NCBI GenBank assembly: GCA_023053685.1
Contig: JALIGW010000025.1
Span: 10,619,953-10,683,952, forward strand
Length of the DNA stretch: 64,000 nucleotides
Direction of reading: 5' to 3'
Source of the DNA: Diadophis punctatus similis
Taxonomy: Eukaryota; Chordata; Lepidosauria; Squamata; Dipsadidae
Made by a program: the position numbers and the translations under genes. Position 1 is the first letter of the stretch; every line of letters starts with the position of its first letter. The notes under the pieces are model-generated. The model saw nothing but the letters and a program-made list of their open reading frames with translations. It ran no database searches and was not told where the DNA came from. Shown piece after piece: positions 10,198 through 23,014 of this stretch.

Positions 10198-11935
10198 TTC
10201 GCCGTAATAATAACTGGCCAGGATTAAATTTGCATGCATTTCACCTATATTGTTTTGGGTGGGTTTGTGGGGGGAAATTATCCCAGCTATTAAAAGAGAG
10301 GAAAAGCTTCCCAGAAGTGGTAAGGTTAAATATAATTATAGCTTTGTGTTTAAGTGGGGTAGGTTTATATTTTACTCACATCTCGGTTCAATTATATATT
10401 GAAGTCACATGGTGTTTGATGCATGCATGCAAGACATGCCGGCATACTAATTAATAGAAAAATTGATATGGTGCCATGAATGCACTCTACCTAGCCTTAT
10501 TATTTATTGCTAAAATCAGCTCAGGCCAGGATTTATTGCTTCTCACAGGCTTGACCCTGTCGGGCAATCAGAGCCACACATATCTTCTAATTAAAAAAGT
10601 AATTTCCCTAGTGAATATAGATGTTTCCTCACAACAGTTACACATCTGGGCAGCCAGGAATACCCCAATTGCTCTTCATCCATCCTCCATAGATTTGGGA
10701 CTAATGCAAGGCTATGACTTTTATGTATTTTACCAAAGAGGAGACCAATTAGTTAGGGGGGAGGGGGGAAATCAATATTTCTGAGCCTGGGTGTATTCAT
10801 CATTCAGTAAATCCTTGGAACCACTGCTCAGATGTTGTTATTGCGACATCTCCCCCTCCCTCACAAGGAGGAGTGATTGTGCTCTCTGAAGGATATAATC
10901 TGAGCTTGATGTTGTCAATGATCCATCACTAGAGCCTCTTAAAGTTGCAATAATACAAGGGCTATGAAAAGCGAAAGGGATGTAAGTGCCTTCAGCTTAC
11001 AATGATAATGAGTACAACAGTTTGCAGGCATAGCAGTAAATCAAATGAACTGTAGCTATAAAAGAAGTGCTTTGGCACTTGGATGGGATCCTGGACCGCT
11101 TCTGCAATAAAAGAAACCGTGCATACAAATGAGAAGCCATTTATCTCCTATTTTGGGGAGAGCCACCTAGACAGTACATTGATAAGGTTGTCTGCACAAA
11201 GCCCGGCATCCTCTCTCTGAAACTAACCCACCTAAAGTGATTGCGTGGCAGGCCTTGATGCTTAAATGGATGATCTGTGATAAAGAAAGAATATTCCATT
11301 TTTAGAATGGAAACAGAGCTAAAGAGGTTTTTCCATTTGCAACCTCACAGCCACTTCCTTAATACATACGGTACTTGATTGAGAAAGTAATAGGAGCTTT
11401 AAAAATTATTTTTCCTCACAAAAGGCTTGTAAATATAATTATAAATGCATTAAAAATCCAACATTTAAAAATTGGACACTTAGTTCTTGTTGGTTAAACT
11501 TGAATGTGTGGGAGTCTATAAATAAAACATACACACGCTATAGAGACCCATTCCCTAACAAATAAAAATCCACTGGGGTGGAAATGAGGAAATAATGAAC
11601 TGAGACTTTAAAAAATAAATAAAAATGCTTATGGAGGGAGGAGATAGTATCAGTCTAAAGATGTTAAGGTGAGATATTAGGAGAAGATAACATACACCTC
11701 ACAAATGCTGTCACCTTGACATTAACCGTGGTTTGAATGGGGGGGGGGAAATGAATGCACACAGTATGAGCCTACAATACCTGAAATATTAGCTCTTTGC
11801 ATATAATCAGGTGCCCCAGTATTTGAGAAATTAAGATAGAATTAGGGTTGGTTGGCACCTGAGACAAGAGTTACAGGATTTCTTCCTTCATTAAGGTAAA
11901 ATAGGAATGCCTGTTTATTAACATAAACTGAATTG
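10198..11935. other. 1.7-kb stretch mostly free of known repeats
   Basis: No gene, tRNA or transposon recognised. About 10800-11350 is less AT-rich and free of visible repeats, which makes it a candidate for conserved non-coding sequence, untested. A G-run lies at about 11739. Confidence 0.4.
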
Positions 11936-11943
11936 GGTATGAC

Positions 11944-13682
11944 AATCTAATCTCACAGTGGTCAACAGAGCGAGGCTGGGCAATTTGGGAGAAGGAGGCC
12001 TTCGCGGTGCATTGGGCACTCCTCACATGGCAACATCTCCTGGAGGGTGCACGGCAACCGTTTGAGGTGTGGACCGACCACAAAAATCTGGAAGCCCTCC
12101 AAACACCAAGGAAATTGCCCCAGAAACAGGTGTGGTGGGCCCAATACGTCCAACGGTTTACATTTAAATTGAAGTACATTCTGGCTGGAAATAACTTTTT
12201 GGCTGATGCTTTGTCCCGTCTTCCCCAATACAACAGTAGATGGGAAGATGTAGTACAGGCAATGATACCCCCTAGTCAGCAGGTGGGAAGGGGAAAGGAG
12301 GAGGATCCGATAAACTCATGGCATGATGAACTGCAAAAGGCATTGTTAACTGACCATTGGATAGCCGAGAATAAAACATTGTTAACCCGCAGGGAGGGCC
12401 TCGCATGGAAGGGAGACAAACTGTATGTTCCCACAGGCCTTCGGTCTTCAGTGTTGAAGAGGTGCCATGATGTTAAACCAGCTGGTCACTTTGGTTTTCT
12501 TAAAATGTTACATCTCGTGAGACGACAGTTCTGGTGGCCACAGATGAGGGTGGAAGTTGAGGCTTATGTACAGAGTTGTCCAGTCTGTGCATTAAACAAA
12601 CCACGTCTGGGTAAACCATTAGGGCTGTTACAACCAGTAGCCGATCCTGGTAGGCCATGGGATGGATTTCATTGTCGACCTCCCAGATAGTAATGGTCAT
12701 ACCATAATATGGATGGTGATAGATTTATTTTCAAAACAGGCTCACTTCGTACCATGCAGTGGTATACCTTCAGCAAGGAAGTTGGCGAAAATGTTTATCC
12801 AACACATCTACCACCTGCATGGGGTACCATGTCGCATCATCTCGGATAGAGGAGTACAGTTTACTGCCAGGTTTTGGCAGATCTTCATACAGCTAATAGG
12901 ATCGTCACAGGGGTTAAGCTCAGCATTCCATCCTAGCACCAATGGACTGACAGAAAGAACCAATGCTAAGGTAGAACACTACCTAAGATGTTATGTATCG
13001 TACCAGCAATCAGTTTGGTCAGGCCTGCTACCCTTCACTGAAGTAGCTTATAATAATGCTGTACATCGTAGTACTGGCCTCACCCCACTTCCGGGTGGTG
13101 TATGGAATGGAATTCCCCACTATTCCGGAACTAGAGCTTAACCCCCAAATCTCAGAGACCCCAAAGGAGTGGGCTGATAAGATTCAAGAAGTGTGGCCCT
13201 GGGTGAAACTAGTGTTACGGCAAGCTCAGAGAAATATAAAAAACATGCTGCTAAGAGAGGGCAGATCATAAACAATTCCAGGTGGGGGACTGGAATATAC
13301 TTATCAACTAAGTATCTGAAACTCTGGACACCCAGTAAAAAGTTGGGTCCCATTTATGGTGACCCATGTAATTAACCTTGTAACAGTGGCCTTGAAACTA
13401 CCACCCTTATTGGGTAAAGTCCATCCTGTCTTCCACAGTAGCCTACTAAAACCTGTGGAAATCAGTAGGTCCCTCCTGAAACCTCCCGGCGACATAGTTA
13501 TGGACCACTATGAAATAGATGAGATCCTTGATTCCAGACTATTCAGGGGCAAGGTTTAATACCTGGTGTGCTGGAAAGGGTATCCATTTATGGAGGCTAC
13601 CTGGGTGACAGCGCTGAGCAACTGTTACGGCAGTTCCATTGCAAGTATCCGCACAAGCCAGGGGGTCCATGGAGTTGTTTGA
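11944..13682 (+). pseudogene. pol: Ty3/gypsy chromovirus pol: RNase H, integrase, chromodomain
   Basis: Reads 5'-truncated into RNase H (WAIWEKEAFAVHWAL; VWTDHKNLEAL; NFLADALSRLP). It then runs through the integrase zinc-finger region (HFGFLKMLHLVRRQFWWP ... CPVCALNK) and the integrase core with its three acidic positions visible (MDFIVDLP near 12662, IISDRGVQF near 12836, TERTNAKVE near 12950). Next come the [20 protein letters not shown] linker and a chromodomain ([14 protein letters not shown] ... YLVCWKGYPFMEATWV). Frame changes occur near 12660, 13080, 13260 and 13350. A TAA at 13557-13559 breaks the chromodomain, and the frame ends at the TGA at 13680-13682. Reverse transcriptase, protease and gag are missing, so it is inactive. 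Vertebrate chromoviruses are otherwise known mainly from fish, amphibians and reptiles. Confidence 0.9.
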
Positions 13683-14155
13683 CCAACACTAAGCCTTCTG
13701 CTTTGTCTCTTGCAGGTGGACCCCTGGTAGCCAGGGCTCGACACATACACCTGGGGGGAGCAGGAGATGCAGAGGGTGAGCTCGCGGAGTCTGGTGGAAC
13801 ACAGGATGGCGGGAGGACAGCGGGGCAGCGATAGACACTTGTGACCCGCGACTCAGCTTCCTGGCGACAGCAGATGACATCACAGCAGCCGGCACACAGC
13901 ATAGAGCCGGACGGGCCATTTGAATCAAGCTGTTGAACAGCTGAGAGGGGAAAGGGCTAGGGCGCTGGATGGTGGTTTGATGGGGGGGTGGTTCAGGGTG
14001 TTATAAAAGGCACTGAGAGGCAGATGCTCTCAGTGCTGACTTTATCCTAATTTGGTTCGGCGTGGACTGAGCACCAGTTTGTAGCATGATTAAACTTGAC
14101 ATCACTACCGCGAAGTGTGGAACTGTGGTTATTTGCGTCTAATTCCACACGGGCT
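13683..14155 (+). mobile_element. Probable 3' UTR and 3' LTR of the gypsy element
   Basis: Sequence directly downstream of pol holds a TATA box (TTATAAAAGG near 14000), an ATTAAA poly(A)-like signal near 14089 and a purine-rich tract (GAGAGGGGAAAGGG near 13943) that could be the polypurine tract. Exact LTR ends are not visible because no second LTR is present for comparison. Confidence 0.45.
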
Positions 14156-14612
14156 TGGCTTAGCTGGGCCGAGACCCATAGCACAAATAAGCCTTCTAGA
14201 CTCCCAGCAGCCGGCCTTCAGAAGCAGTCACCCTGTCATCGAGGTTCTTCATTTCGATGGGCAGCCAAGCTCCCTTCTTCTACTCCCTTTGTCATTGTCA
14301 TAAGTCCAGGATGGAAGACCAATAACACCAAGACGAAAACAAATCCTTGTAAAATGATCAGCAAATTGCCTAAGAACTGAAATTGCACGAACTGCATGTA
14401 TAGTTGCGGTGGGCGATCCTTTCCCCACTGATCATGTGCAGCCCCTAAGAGTAGGTCTACAACCACTCATAACTTAGGTCACTTCAGAAGCAAAACAATA
14501 AATTTCAGCAATGCCACTTTCCCATTGTTTTCACTTTTTAAAAAAGTGCTTTAAAATTGGCCCTTTAGCAGGCCATGAGGGATCCTGGTGCTTTGACTCA
14601 TGTGGTCCACAG

Positions 14613-15137
14613 CAGTGGTGGGTTCCTACCGGTGCGGTCCACTCTATAGCACCGGTAGTGGCCCGCTGGTGACGTCATAGTACCGGTGTGGTCGGTTGCC
14701 AGTGCCTGGGTGCTGCCATTTTTTTAAAAAAATTGTTTTTTATTTTTTTAAATTTTCTTCTGCGCATGCCCAGAAGCCGAGCTTCCAGCACTGCGCATGC
14801 GCTGCCTTCCTACCCCACAGTGAGTCCAAGCAGGGGAGGATGGCTGAGGGAGAGCGTGAGATGCTGAAAGAATGGGCGGCAGGAGCTATCTCCATTCCCC
14901 TCCCTTCAGCAGTCCAAGGAGCCACAAACACGCCGTGATGATCCTAGGCATTTTCGCACGTTTGAGGCTTCTCGAGCTGCTGAGGGGAGGGGGAATGGGC
15001 GGCAGGACCTATCTCAGTTCCCCTCCCTTCAGCAGTCTGAGAAGCCACGCCCACCCAGTCACATGGCTGGCAAGCCACACCCACAAAATAAGCCACGCCC
15101 ACAGAGTGGTAGTAAAAAAAATTGGAACCCGCCCCTG
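14613..15137. mobile_element. Non-autonomous hAT (525 bp)
   Basis: Ends CAGTGGTGGGTTCC and GGAACCCGCCCCTG, perfect 8-bp duplication GTCCACAG (14605-14612, 15138-15145). The interior has CTGCGCATGCGCTG near 14791 and two partly inverted blocks with GATCCTAGGCATTTT. It is the same family as 58988-59620 in reverse. Confidence 0.93.
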
Positions 15138-15145
15138 GTCCACAG

Positions 15146-16655
15146 TGAGAGAAAGGTCACCAACTGCATCTTATCTCAATTCAAAGCTAAGTACCGCCTC
15201 AAACCGAACAAGGAGAAATTCCCACAAGGAGAGCCATTGTGACAGAAGCAACTTGCCGATGACCCAATTTTTAATCTTATAGGATGGCAGACTATCTGCA
15301 GATGACAGGAGCAGATGGACAAATATTGACAAACACCTGTTACCACTTCATCAGCCTGGCCCCTCTCAGGTTAGAGTCTATTAACCAACAATTTTAAGGC
15401 TGTACATCCAGCACGCAAACTGTAAAAGTAGGTTGCATTGTAGGGGACTAGAGTTCATGGGAGAAACATGGGCTTATCGCTACAGTTATGCAAAGGTTGG
15501 GGTTTTCCAGAAAGCTTCATAGTGAGGATTACCTAGGGTTATGCAAACCCTTCAAAAGAGGGGCTTTGCTTTGGGGCACGGAAGTGCAAGCTAAACATGC
15601 AATTGAAACAGCTATATATTTTGCCACATTCACGCAGCTACTTCAGAATTTGCTCTTGGTTAGTCTTGACATGCAGCAGTAAGCGCTGTCACTTCATTTT
15701 GCTTTCTTTCCCTTGCCACCCAGCATCAATACAAAACAACTGTTTTGAAGAAGGTGTGCAGTGCTACTATTTATGGTTTACGTTTGAAGAAAGCCATGGA
15801 GAGTGGTTCCAGCATCAGACTGCACTCAGGTGGGATCTTATTATGAGAAGCTCTTGCTTCTTCTTGAGCAGTAGGTTGGTCTCCTATGTAGGTCAAATGT
15901 TCCTTTTATTTTCCTGATTTTACCTCTTCATCCGTCTGTGGATTAGACAGATGAATCCAAATTGGAAGGACCAGGTTTAGGAAATGTGGGTTCTGACGCC
16001 ATCTTATCACTGTTGGGCTGGCATTCTCTTGGTCTCTCCTTGATCTTCCTCCTGATCTGAGAAGCCAGGGTTATGATATCCCACTGAACCAGACAACTCC
16101 AGTACATAAGTATATTTTCAGAAAGAAGAAATAACATGGCAACTTTTCAGCAGCAGCAAGAAAGGCTCGTCACATGTAGGATAATTCCAGGACCAAAGAT
16201 CGAAGCCCAAGGGAAGGTTTTTTTTTCAGGATATTGTTAGCAGTGCCTATTCAAATAATGGGTGATAAATAGTGTACAGCATTATGCCTGGAGACCTCTA
16301 CTTATCTGAGGTGACATGTAAAGACTTGTTTCTTTTCTTTTTGCTGGATTTACAAAAAAAAGATTTTTTAAAGTATTGAAGACATTTGTAATAAGGATCA
16401 AAAAGCATTTGAATGGGTGACAAAGATTGTTCTGTTTAAAAAGAAACAATGCAAAGTTGGTTTATTTGACCAGAGACATGTTGCCTTTTGGGGTGATTCT
16501 TTTTGGATTTGCTGATATCTTAACTGGGAAAATGTAGCATATTTAATTTGCTTGTTTTTATTTATTAATTTTTATTTTATTTATCAAATTTAGAGACTGC
16601 CCATCTCACTCTTACTTTTAACAAGGTGTTTAAGCTTTTCCCTTTACAGTTACTT
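15146..16655. other. Stretch without recognised gene
   Basis: No supported coding or RNA gene. From about 16560 there is LINE/SINE-tail-like TTTATTTATT sequence. Confidence 0.4.
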
Positions 16656-16659
16656 TATA

Positions 16660-16903
16660 TATCATTGTTTTATTTATTTGATTTTTATTCTACCTTTATT
16701 ACTTTATAAGTAATTCAAAGCAGCAAATATACTTAATATTCCTTCCTCCTCCTCTTTGTCAGTAACAAGAACCCTGTGAGATGGGTTGGGCTGTGAGTGA
16801 CTGGCCCAAGTCACTCAGCTGGTTTTCATGCCTAAGGTAGGACTAGAACTCACTGTCTCCTGGTTTCTTGGCCAGCAGCTTAACCATTACACCAAACTGG
16901 CTC
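16660..16903 (-). mobile_element. tRNA-derived SINE (CCAGTTTG head)
   Basis: Minus strand: GAGCCAGTTTGGTGTAATGG at 16903, GTGAGTTCTAGTCC, GGGCCAGTCACTCACAGCCC, ACCCATCTCACAGGG, then a tail with AATAAAGGTAGAAT and AAATAAATA. Near full length. Its 3' body differs from the Sauria-like copies. Confidence 0.85.
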
Positions 16904-16904
16904 T

Positions 16905-18060
16905 GAATCTTTTTACTTAAAAGAAAGAAATTTGGGAGCTTATTCTTTTTAAAAGAGAAATTATCCCTCTTTGTTATGCTAAATTGTAATTTTTGTTTAT
17001 GTTATGATACTGAGATTACTTTAATAACTGTGGATTTGTTTATAGTTTATAGCTGAGTTATAGAACGTTGATTTGAATGGGATATATTGCTATTTGGGGT
17101 GGTTTTCTTTGAAATTGTTGGCACTTGGAGTGGAAAAGTACAGTATATTGGAGTTTGTCTCTTTTAAAAGAGAAATGATCCTACTTGTCATGTTAAACTT
17201 GAGGGGGGGTGTTATTTACATTGGGATAATGAGATCATGTTAGGCCTTTTAAACGGCTTTTCCTTAAAGCTAATGGCTGAAATGTGGGAGTTTTATATAT
17301 GTTAGTTAATGTTAGTATTTTAGAGCTTTGTTTGCACTTTTTGCCAATAATTGGATTGGAGACTTATTTGATTTGCCTATTGTTAAGAGATGGCTGATGG
17401 AATGAAGAGTTTTATATTTATTAATTAAGAAGATGTAAATAGATTATAAAATTGAAATTGTTTACACTTGTCAAGAAGTTGCTTTGTGCAGAAGGGGTCT
17501 TTTTACTTTTTTTTTTTTGCTTTCCTGCACTTTTCCTTTTTTTTTAGTTTGTGTTATCTTTATTGTTGTAATTAAAACTTAATCAAACCTATATAAACTT
17601 ACCTTTTTACTATAATGATATTTCATTCTGCAGTTTGGAAGCCAGGAATCATTCATAAAATAAACTATTACCCTTCCTTCTTAGCGCTAAGCTCCATTTT
17701 TCTTTTTCTATGGCAATGTTTTAAATAATAAGCAATCTAAATGCAATAATCAATGATCAAATTACACTAACCAATTAAAGTTTATTAAAGTAACATGATA
17801 GATCAGATAACGGAGTGAATCCAATATTACTTACTCAATTTGTATATCTCCATAATCCAGACTCCCAATACTTTATAAAGATAAAACAAAACAACTCTAA
17901 AACCAATATTAGTACCATAATAACAAAATAGAGCTTAACAGCATCTACTTATCCCCCAAATACCCAATGGAACAATTTTGTTATCAACATTATACCATTT
18001 TCCAGGTTATCTTAAAAGTCCTAACAATACGATTCCCTACTCTCATTAAAGGGGCCCCGT
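16905..18060. repeat. AT-rich region with diverged internal duplication
   Basis: The block TTTTAAAAGAGAAAT followed by CCCTCTTTGTTATG-like text occurs near 16948 and 17163. A TTGGGGTGATTCTTT-like block recurs near 16490 and 17094. This could be a decayed tandem array such as a LINE 5' region, but no family is recognised. Confidence 0.4.
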
Positions 18061-18063
18061 TAA

Positions 18064-18466
18064 TGAGCGGGAAACTGCTGATGCTGTGATTGGTCAGTTA
18101 CAGGTTGAGCTACAGGTGGTGCAGAGCCGAGGTGGTGCAGTGGTTAAAATGCAGCACTGCAGTTCAGCAGTTCAGCTGTTCAAATCTCACCGACTCAGCC
18201 TTCCATCCTTCCGAGGTTGGTAAAATGAGGACCCAGATTGTTGGCTGACTCTGTAAACCACTTAGAGAGGGCTGTAAAGCACTATGAAGCAGTATATAAG
18301 TCTAAGTGCTATTGCTATTGCTACAGTATAAATAGGGAACTATCATCTAGCGACAGCTGAGTTCTTAGTTCTGTCAGACATGTTAAATGAGTTGTGTTAG
18401 CATATGTTAATAAAGAAGTTGATTCTGCCTCAAGCCTCCACGATGTCTTCTTCATGAATATAATAC
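18064..18466 (+). mobile_element. 5' LTR of a Ty3/gypsy-like element (SINE-interrupted)
   Basis: A TATA box (AGTATAAATAGGG near 18325) and AATAAAG near 18410 are followed by TGGTGACGAAAGGTGGG at 18467, the expected place of a tRNA primer-binding site, and then gag. The left boundary is approximate. A SINE separates the upstream and promoter parts. Confidence 0.6.
18116..18319 (+). mobile_element. Sauria-like SINE inside the LTR
   Basis: Head GAGCCGAGGTGGTGCAGTGG, AAGGTTGACTCAGCC-region partly deleted, tail GTCTAAGTGCTATTGCTATT. Flanked by a 7-bp duplication GCTACAG (18109-18115, 18320-18326). The insertion separates the LTR enhancer side from its TATA box. Confidence 0.85.
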
Positions 18467-18563
18467 TGGTGACGAAAGGTGGGATTCCGTCCTGAAGCAA
18501 ATTCCATCTGAAACCTGAGCGTGAGGAAACCTCCTGTCAGAATTCTGGTTAAGAGAAGGAATA

Positions 18564-18830
18564 ATGGTGACCCAACACACTTTTGCTCCCTTCAACCCAC
18601 CGGGAGAGACATGGGAGTCGTATGTAGCCCGTTTTGAATGTTTCCTCATTGCAAATGCATACACCGAGCTGTCAGGCAATAGAATAAGGGCACATTTCTT
18701 GGGCTTCTGTGGAACAGAGATGTTCGAAACAGCCCAAGCCCTGTTTGCAACTAAGTCTATTCATAGTGTGTCGTGGGAAGAGTTTATGGATAAGTTGAAG
18801 GAACACTACAGAGAATGCACAAAACATTGA
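18564..18830 (+). pseudogene. gag: Ty3/gypsy gag, N-terminal fragment
   Basis: The 88-codon frame starts about 95 bp after the LTR end. It has the gypsy capsid text FAPFNPPGETWESYVARFE and SWEEFMDKLKEHY. The frame stops at a TGA after about 88 codons, and no nucleocapsid zinc knuckle or pol follows. A normal gag would be several times longer, so this is the 5' stub of a deleted element. The structural protein would package element RNA; here it is non-functional. Confidence 0.72.
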
Positions 18831-20825
18831 AGGATAAGATCCACAACAATCTGACGGGTTCCTTTTTTTTCCCCAGCAGAGTTTTAAGGCCCCACATCTT
18901 CAACCTTGAATTCTCATGATTATGACTTCTTATGTTGACATTCTCTCTTGGCTTCTTCAAAGCTGTAGAGGACCAGGAGATACAAAATGGAGAAAGTATC
19001 TTCCTGGGTGAGGTGAGGAATGAGAAAGAGACTAGCCCAGATGGGAGAAGTCTATCTCTTCACAGCATTCTTCCTACCAATATTTCTCTTCTAAAACCAT
19101 TCCAGTGTCGTTTTGATGTGATACGGATGGCAAATAAATTTAATAAAGAAATAAAATAAAGACTTCTAGGGTTGGAGAGCTGAGTATCTTAGATAGAAGC
19201 AGCTCTTTACTAGTGGAGATATGTTTCACCTCAATCTCAAATCGTTTTATAAAATCATATTATGGATGTGGTTCTGTGCCACTGCAAGAGGCAGATCTAC
19301 TTTACCTTAAAAAAATTCTATTTCTTTTTTCTGCAAAATGATTGATCAGTGTGCTATAAATTAAGTGGGATACGTTAACAGTGGAACAAGTCTAGTGGAT
19401 AGATTTGTTATGTACATCTGAAAGCATAAATTATGTTGCCAATGAATTAGAACCAGCAGGATAGCTTTACAACTCAATATACAACAATGGCAAATTCAAG
19501 TCCTCATCTAGGTTTTTGCAATCCAAATATGGTGGCCCTACTCATGACAGATACTTTCTTCACCCGTGATTTTCTGTTCATTTAAACTATTTTTTTTTCA
19601 CTTCCTTTCTTGTTCCTCAGCATCCACTGAATTGTGGCAGATCTGAACGTAAGGAGCAGAATAAATTATGCAAAATAAGCATGATAATTGGATTTTAGCT
19701 GATCAAATCTCATAGCAGCGACTGCAGTATAAAAATAAATCTGAGTATTTCAATTTAATTGGCGTGCGTTTGGAGATGCCTCTCATGTTCTGCTGATTGC
19801 TTAGCAAATCTACATTGTGTGATGTTTGCTGTCTGTGTCTGATTCACACACACACACACACATATACAAATCAGGATGTTTTGAGCTATTTGGCTTTTCT
19901 GCTTTGATGGGGAATATTGTCAGTCAAGCAGGAAGGCAGGAAATTCATTCCAGAACCTACCCAACCTTGACCCATTATTTTTCCATCAGATGCAACTAAC
20001 TACAGAGGTCATTTGAAAATGAGTTGCAACTAAATGTACAATTCATTGATTAGTATGTCTGAAGTTCATTATGGGAATGTGTACTTGTTATATGAGGTCA
20101 AGCAACTTTAATTTGTTTTCACTTATCAAAACTTCCTTCTCCTTTTCTTTCCCTCCTCATATAACTTCTCGTCTCCCCCTCTCTTTACTCCCTGGAAATG
20201 TTAGTCTCTGAATCTCTTTAGCTTTTCACATTTTAGAAATGCCAATAGACAAAAGCTTGCACTTTCAAACAGGGCATGTGAAAATATCAGTAGTAATATG
20301 CAGGTGATAAATCTGTTGGGCCTTTTAACAGTTGTATTGATTTCTGTCTGGTGATATTTCTGTCAAGAGGAGACATCTAATCTAATAGAAAGTGATGTTA
20401 CCAGTAGCTTGAACCAAAATGACTTCAAGCTTCTCATCAGCGATAAGTATATTTATGAAGTGGTGGCAACATAGCTCTGAAATAATCCCAGCCTATCAAG
20501 GAGATGTTATTTCCATACCATCTCCTTCCCACTTACCTGTCACCATTCAAGAACTGAATTAGATTTATAGGTATTTCATTTACCTTCTTTTGTACATATG
20601 GCTTTCTCGGGGTGATTAATAGGAGCTAAGCCCAAACATTTACTCTTAAGGTGTCACAAGAGACAGAGTGCTAGGGATACAGGTGTCAATCTCCACTCAG
20701 CCCTGAAGCAACCTCCTACATCCCTGAGCCTAAGCTACCATGTAATCCTTTAACAACTGAGAATATTCATTGACCATACTTTAATAGGCAACTTTCACAA
20801 TATATGAAGGAGACAACATTTTTAG
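18831..20825. other. 2-kb stretch, mostly unique
   Basis: Only a short (CA)n near 19849-19862 is evident. No gene or transposon recognised. Confidence 0.4.
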
Positions 20826-21053
20826 TCAGTATTTGAGGAGAGTGTTAGCAAAATATTTAGAACATGTCACCCACAGAAAAAAACACAAACCAAACACAAA
20901 ACCATTGTCCAAACCAACCCACCCAGATCCAACCCCACTGGCCCTAAGCAACCAATACCACAGACTTCCAATAGAAGATAATGCACAGACACACAAAAAA
21001 GTAACACCAGAAAGAACCCTCAACAAAGCAGCACCACCAAACACCACTAGTCG

Positions 21054-21269
21054 GTGTTGGCTGGGGGACAGAGGTCGACCCCGAGACCCCTCATATGTGG
21101 GGTTCCACAGGGGTCGATTCTTTCCCCTATGCTTTTCAATATCTACATGAAACCGTTGGGTGAGATCATCCGTAGGCATGGGGTGAGGTTCCAACAGTAC
21201 GCTGATGATCTAATTCACAGGTCACTACACTTACATTCTGAAGGACCCTGGTCTCATCAAATCCAATAG
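21054..21269 (+). pseudogene. L2-like LINE reverse transcriptase fragment
   Basis: The frame contains the RT block GVPQGSILSPMLFNIYMKPLGE followed by VRFQQYADDLI, i.e. motif 4 and the catalytic YADD motif of a non-LTR reverse transcriptase. The surrounding RT domains are absent. The A/C-rich sequence just upstream (20840-21050) is unrelated or too diverged to read. Confidence 0.8.
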
Positions 21270-21284
21270 GATCAAACTGTTTCC

Positions 21285-21510
21285 AGATAGCAATAGCAAT
21301 AGCATTTAGACTTATATACTGCTTCATAGTGCTTTACAGCCCTCTCTAAGCGGTTTACAGAATTCAGCATATTGCCCCCAACAATCTGGGTCCTCATTTT
21401 ACCGACCTCAGAAGTATGGAAGGCTGTGTCAACCTTGAGCCTGGTGAGATTTGAACAGCTGAACTGCTGAACTGCAGTGCTGCACTTTAACCACTGCGCC
21501 ACCTCGGCTC
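21285..21510 (-). mobile_element. Sauria-like SINE
   Basis: Minus strand from GAGCCGAGGTGGCGCAGTGG (21510) to the (GCTATT)n tail at about 21285; all family blocks present. Confidence 0.94.
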
Positions 21511-22779
21511 ATGGCAGATGACAAGGTAGTTCTCCTATTCTGGTGTGCTTGCCTATAAAGAAGCAAAAGAGCAATTACTTTCTTTCTCCCCCATTCCAAT
21601 GCTGTAACTAGCAAATGCTGAAGGTAAACATTTTAAGTGTGAACAAAGGCACAGATATAAAATAAATGCATTTATTAAAATATAAAATAAAAACACAATT
21701 CCCACACAGACTGAAAAATAAAATGGAAACCAATTCAAAAGTAGTTATGTGCCTTATAAATTCACCCTCAAATAGCCGATTCAAACTGATAAAGTAGCAA
21801 AAGCGCACCAGGCACATGGAGCCAACATATACAAACAGAGAAATACATTCTATGGTAGGATCACTTACAACTTTTCCATTTTCTGTGCTGCAATGAGAGT
21901 AGCTGCCATCCTAGGTAAAATATTCTTTTTTATCACAAACATTCTCCACAACCATGACAATTTTAATTTCTCCCATCTTAACATGTCTGTCTTAATTTCA
22001 TTCCACGTGTTAACATAATTATCTTTGAAATAACATCTCTTCCTCTCAAGGACATCCTCACAAACAATTACAACTGGTGAATCTGGGAGGATCTTCTTTT
22101 AAAGCTTGCCTGAAAGTGTGGAGTCTTGAGAAGACCTCTCTCAAATATAGGAGGGATAAGATCCTTCCCCTAGTTGGAGAAGGTTGGGCTGATTTTAAGT
22201 GTAAACATCAAGGAAGTGGCATTGCCACCTGAGCCTTGCCAGAACCTCATATCTTTTGGCTTTTCTGCAGACCCTCTGAAATCCAAACAAATACCATCCC
22301 TCTAATTAACTCCTGATGTCTGCCTTATTTCTTCTTGGCTGAGGACACTGTCATGTTTTCCCCTAATATGCTCAGAAAGGTTGGCTAGAAATCCACTGAA
22401 CATAATGAACCTAATATTTCCAGAGGGTGGCAGGCTACTTGAAAGCAGACATTGGCCCAGCTAAATAAGAACTTCTAAACCCACCAGACTATTAAGAGCT
22501 TGATACGTAAATAGAATAATAAGGAATGCATCATAAGAATTGTTTAGAAAAATGATGTTCTAAGGGGAGGTTTTCAGGGCCAAATATTAGAGCTTAATTG
22601 GGCTAATAGGCAAAGTTCCATAGCTATTGTCGATATTGCTCTGTTTGTAGCCACCACACTCTGATCAAAGCTAATCTACCCCATAAGAATTATGGACAAT
22701 TGCTGCTCTCCAATGGAGAGGAGGAACATCTCAGGAATGAAAATCCATCTGTTCCCCATCCCCACCCACCAGAGCAAGA
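21511..22779. other. Stretch without recognised feature
   Basis: No supported coding frame. Low-complexity AT-rich sequence with no identifiable repeat ends. Confidence 0.4.
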
Positions 22780-23014
22780 TAGCAATAGCACTTAGACTTA
22801 TATACCGCTTCATAGTGCTCTACAGCCCTCTCTAAGCGGTTTACAGAGTTCAGCATATTGCCCCCAACAATCTGGGTCCTCATTTTACCCACCTCAGAAG
22901 GATGGAAGGCTGAGTCAACCTTGAGCTGGTGAGATTTGAACAGCTGAACTGCTGAACTAGCAGTTGGTGAAATAGGTTGCAGTGCTGCTTTTAACTACTG
23001 CGCCACCTCGGCTC
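22780..23014 (-). mobile_element. Sauria-like SINE
   Basis: Minus strand, head GAGCCGAGGTGGCGCAGTAG at 23014, tail at about 22780. Close to full length and little diverged from the copy at 21285. Confidence 0.94.
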
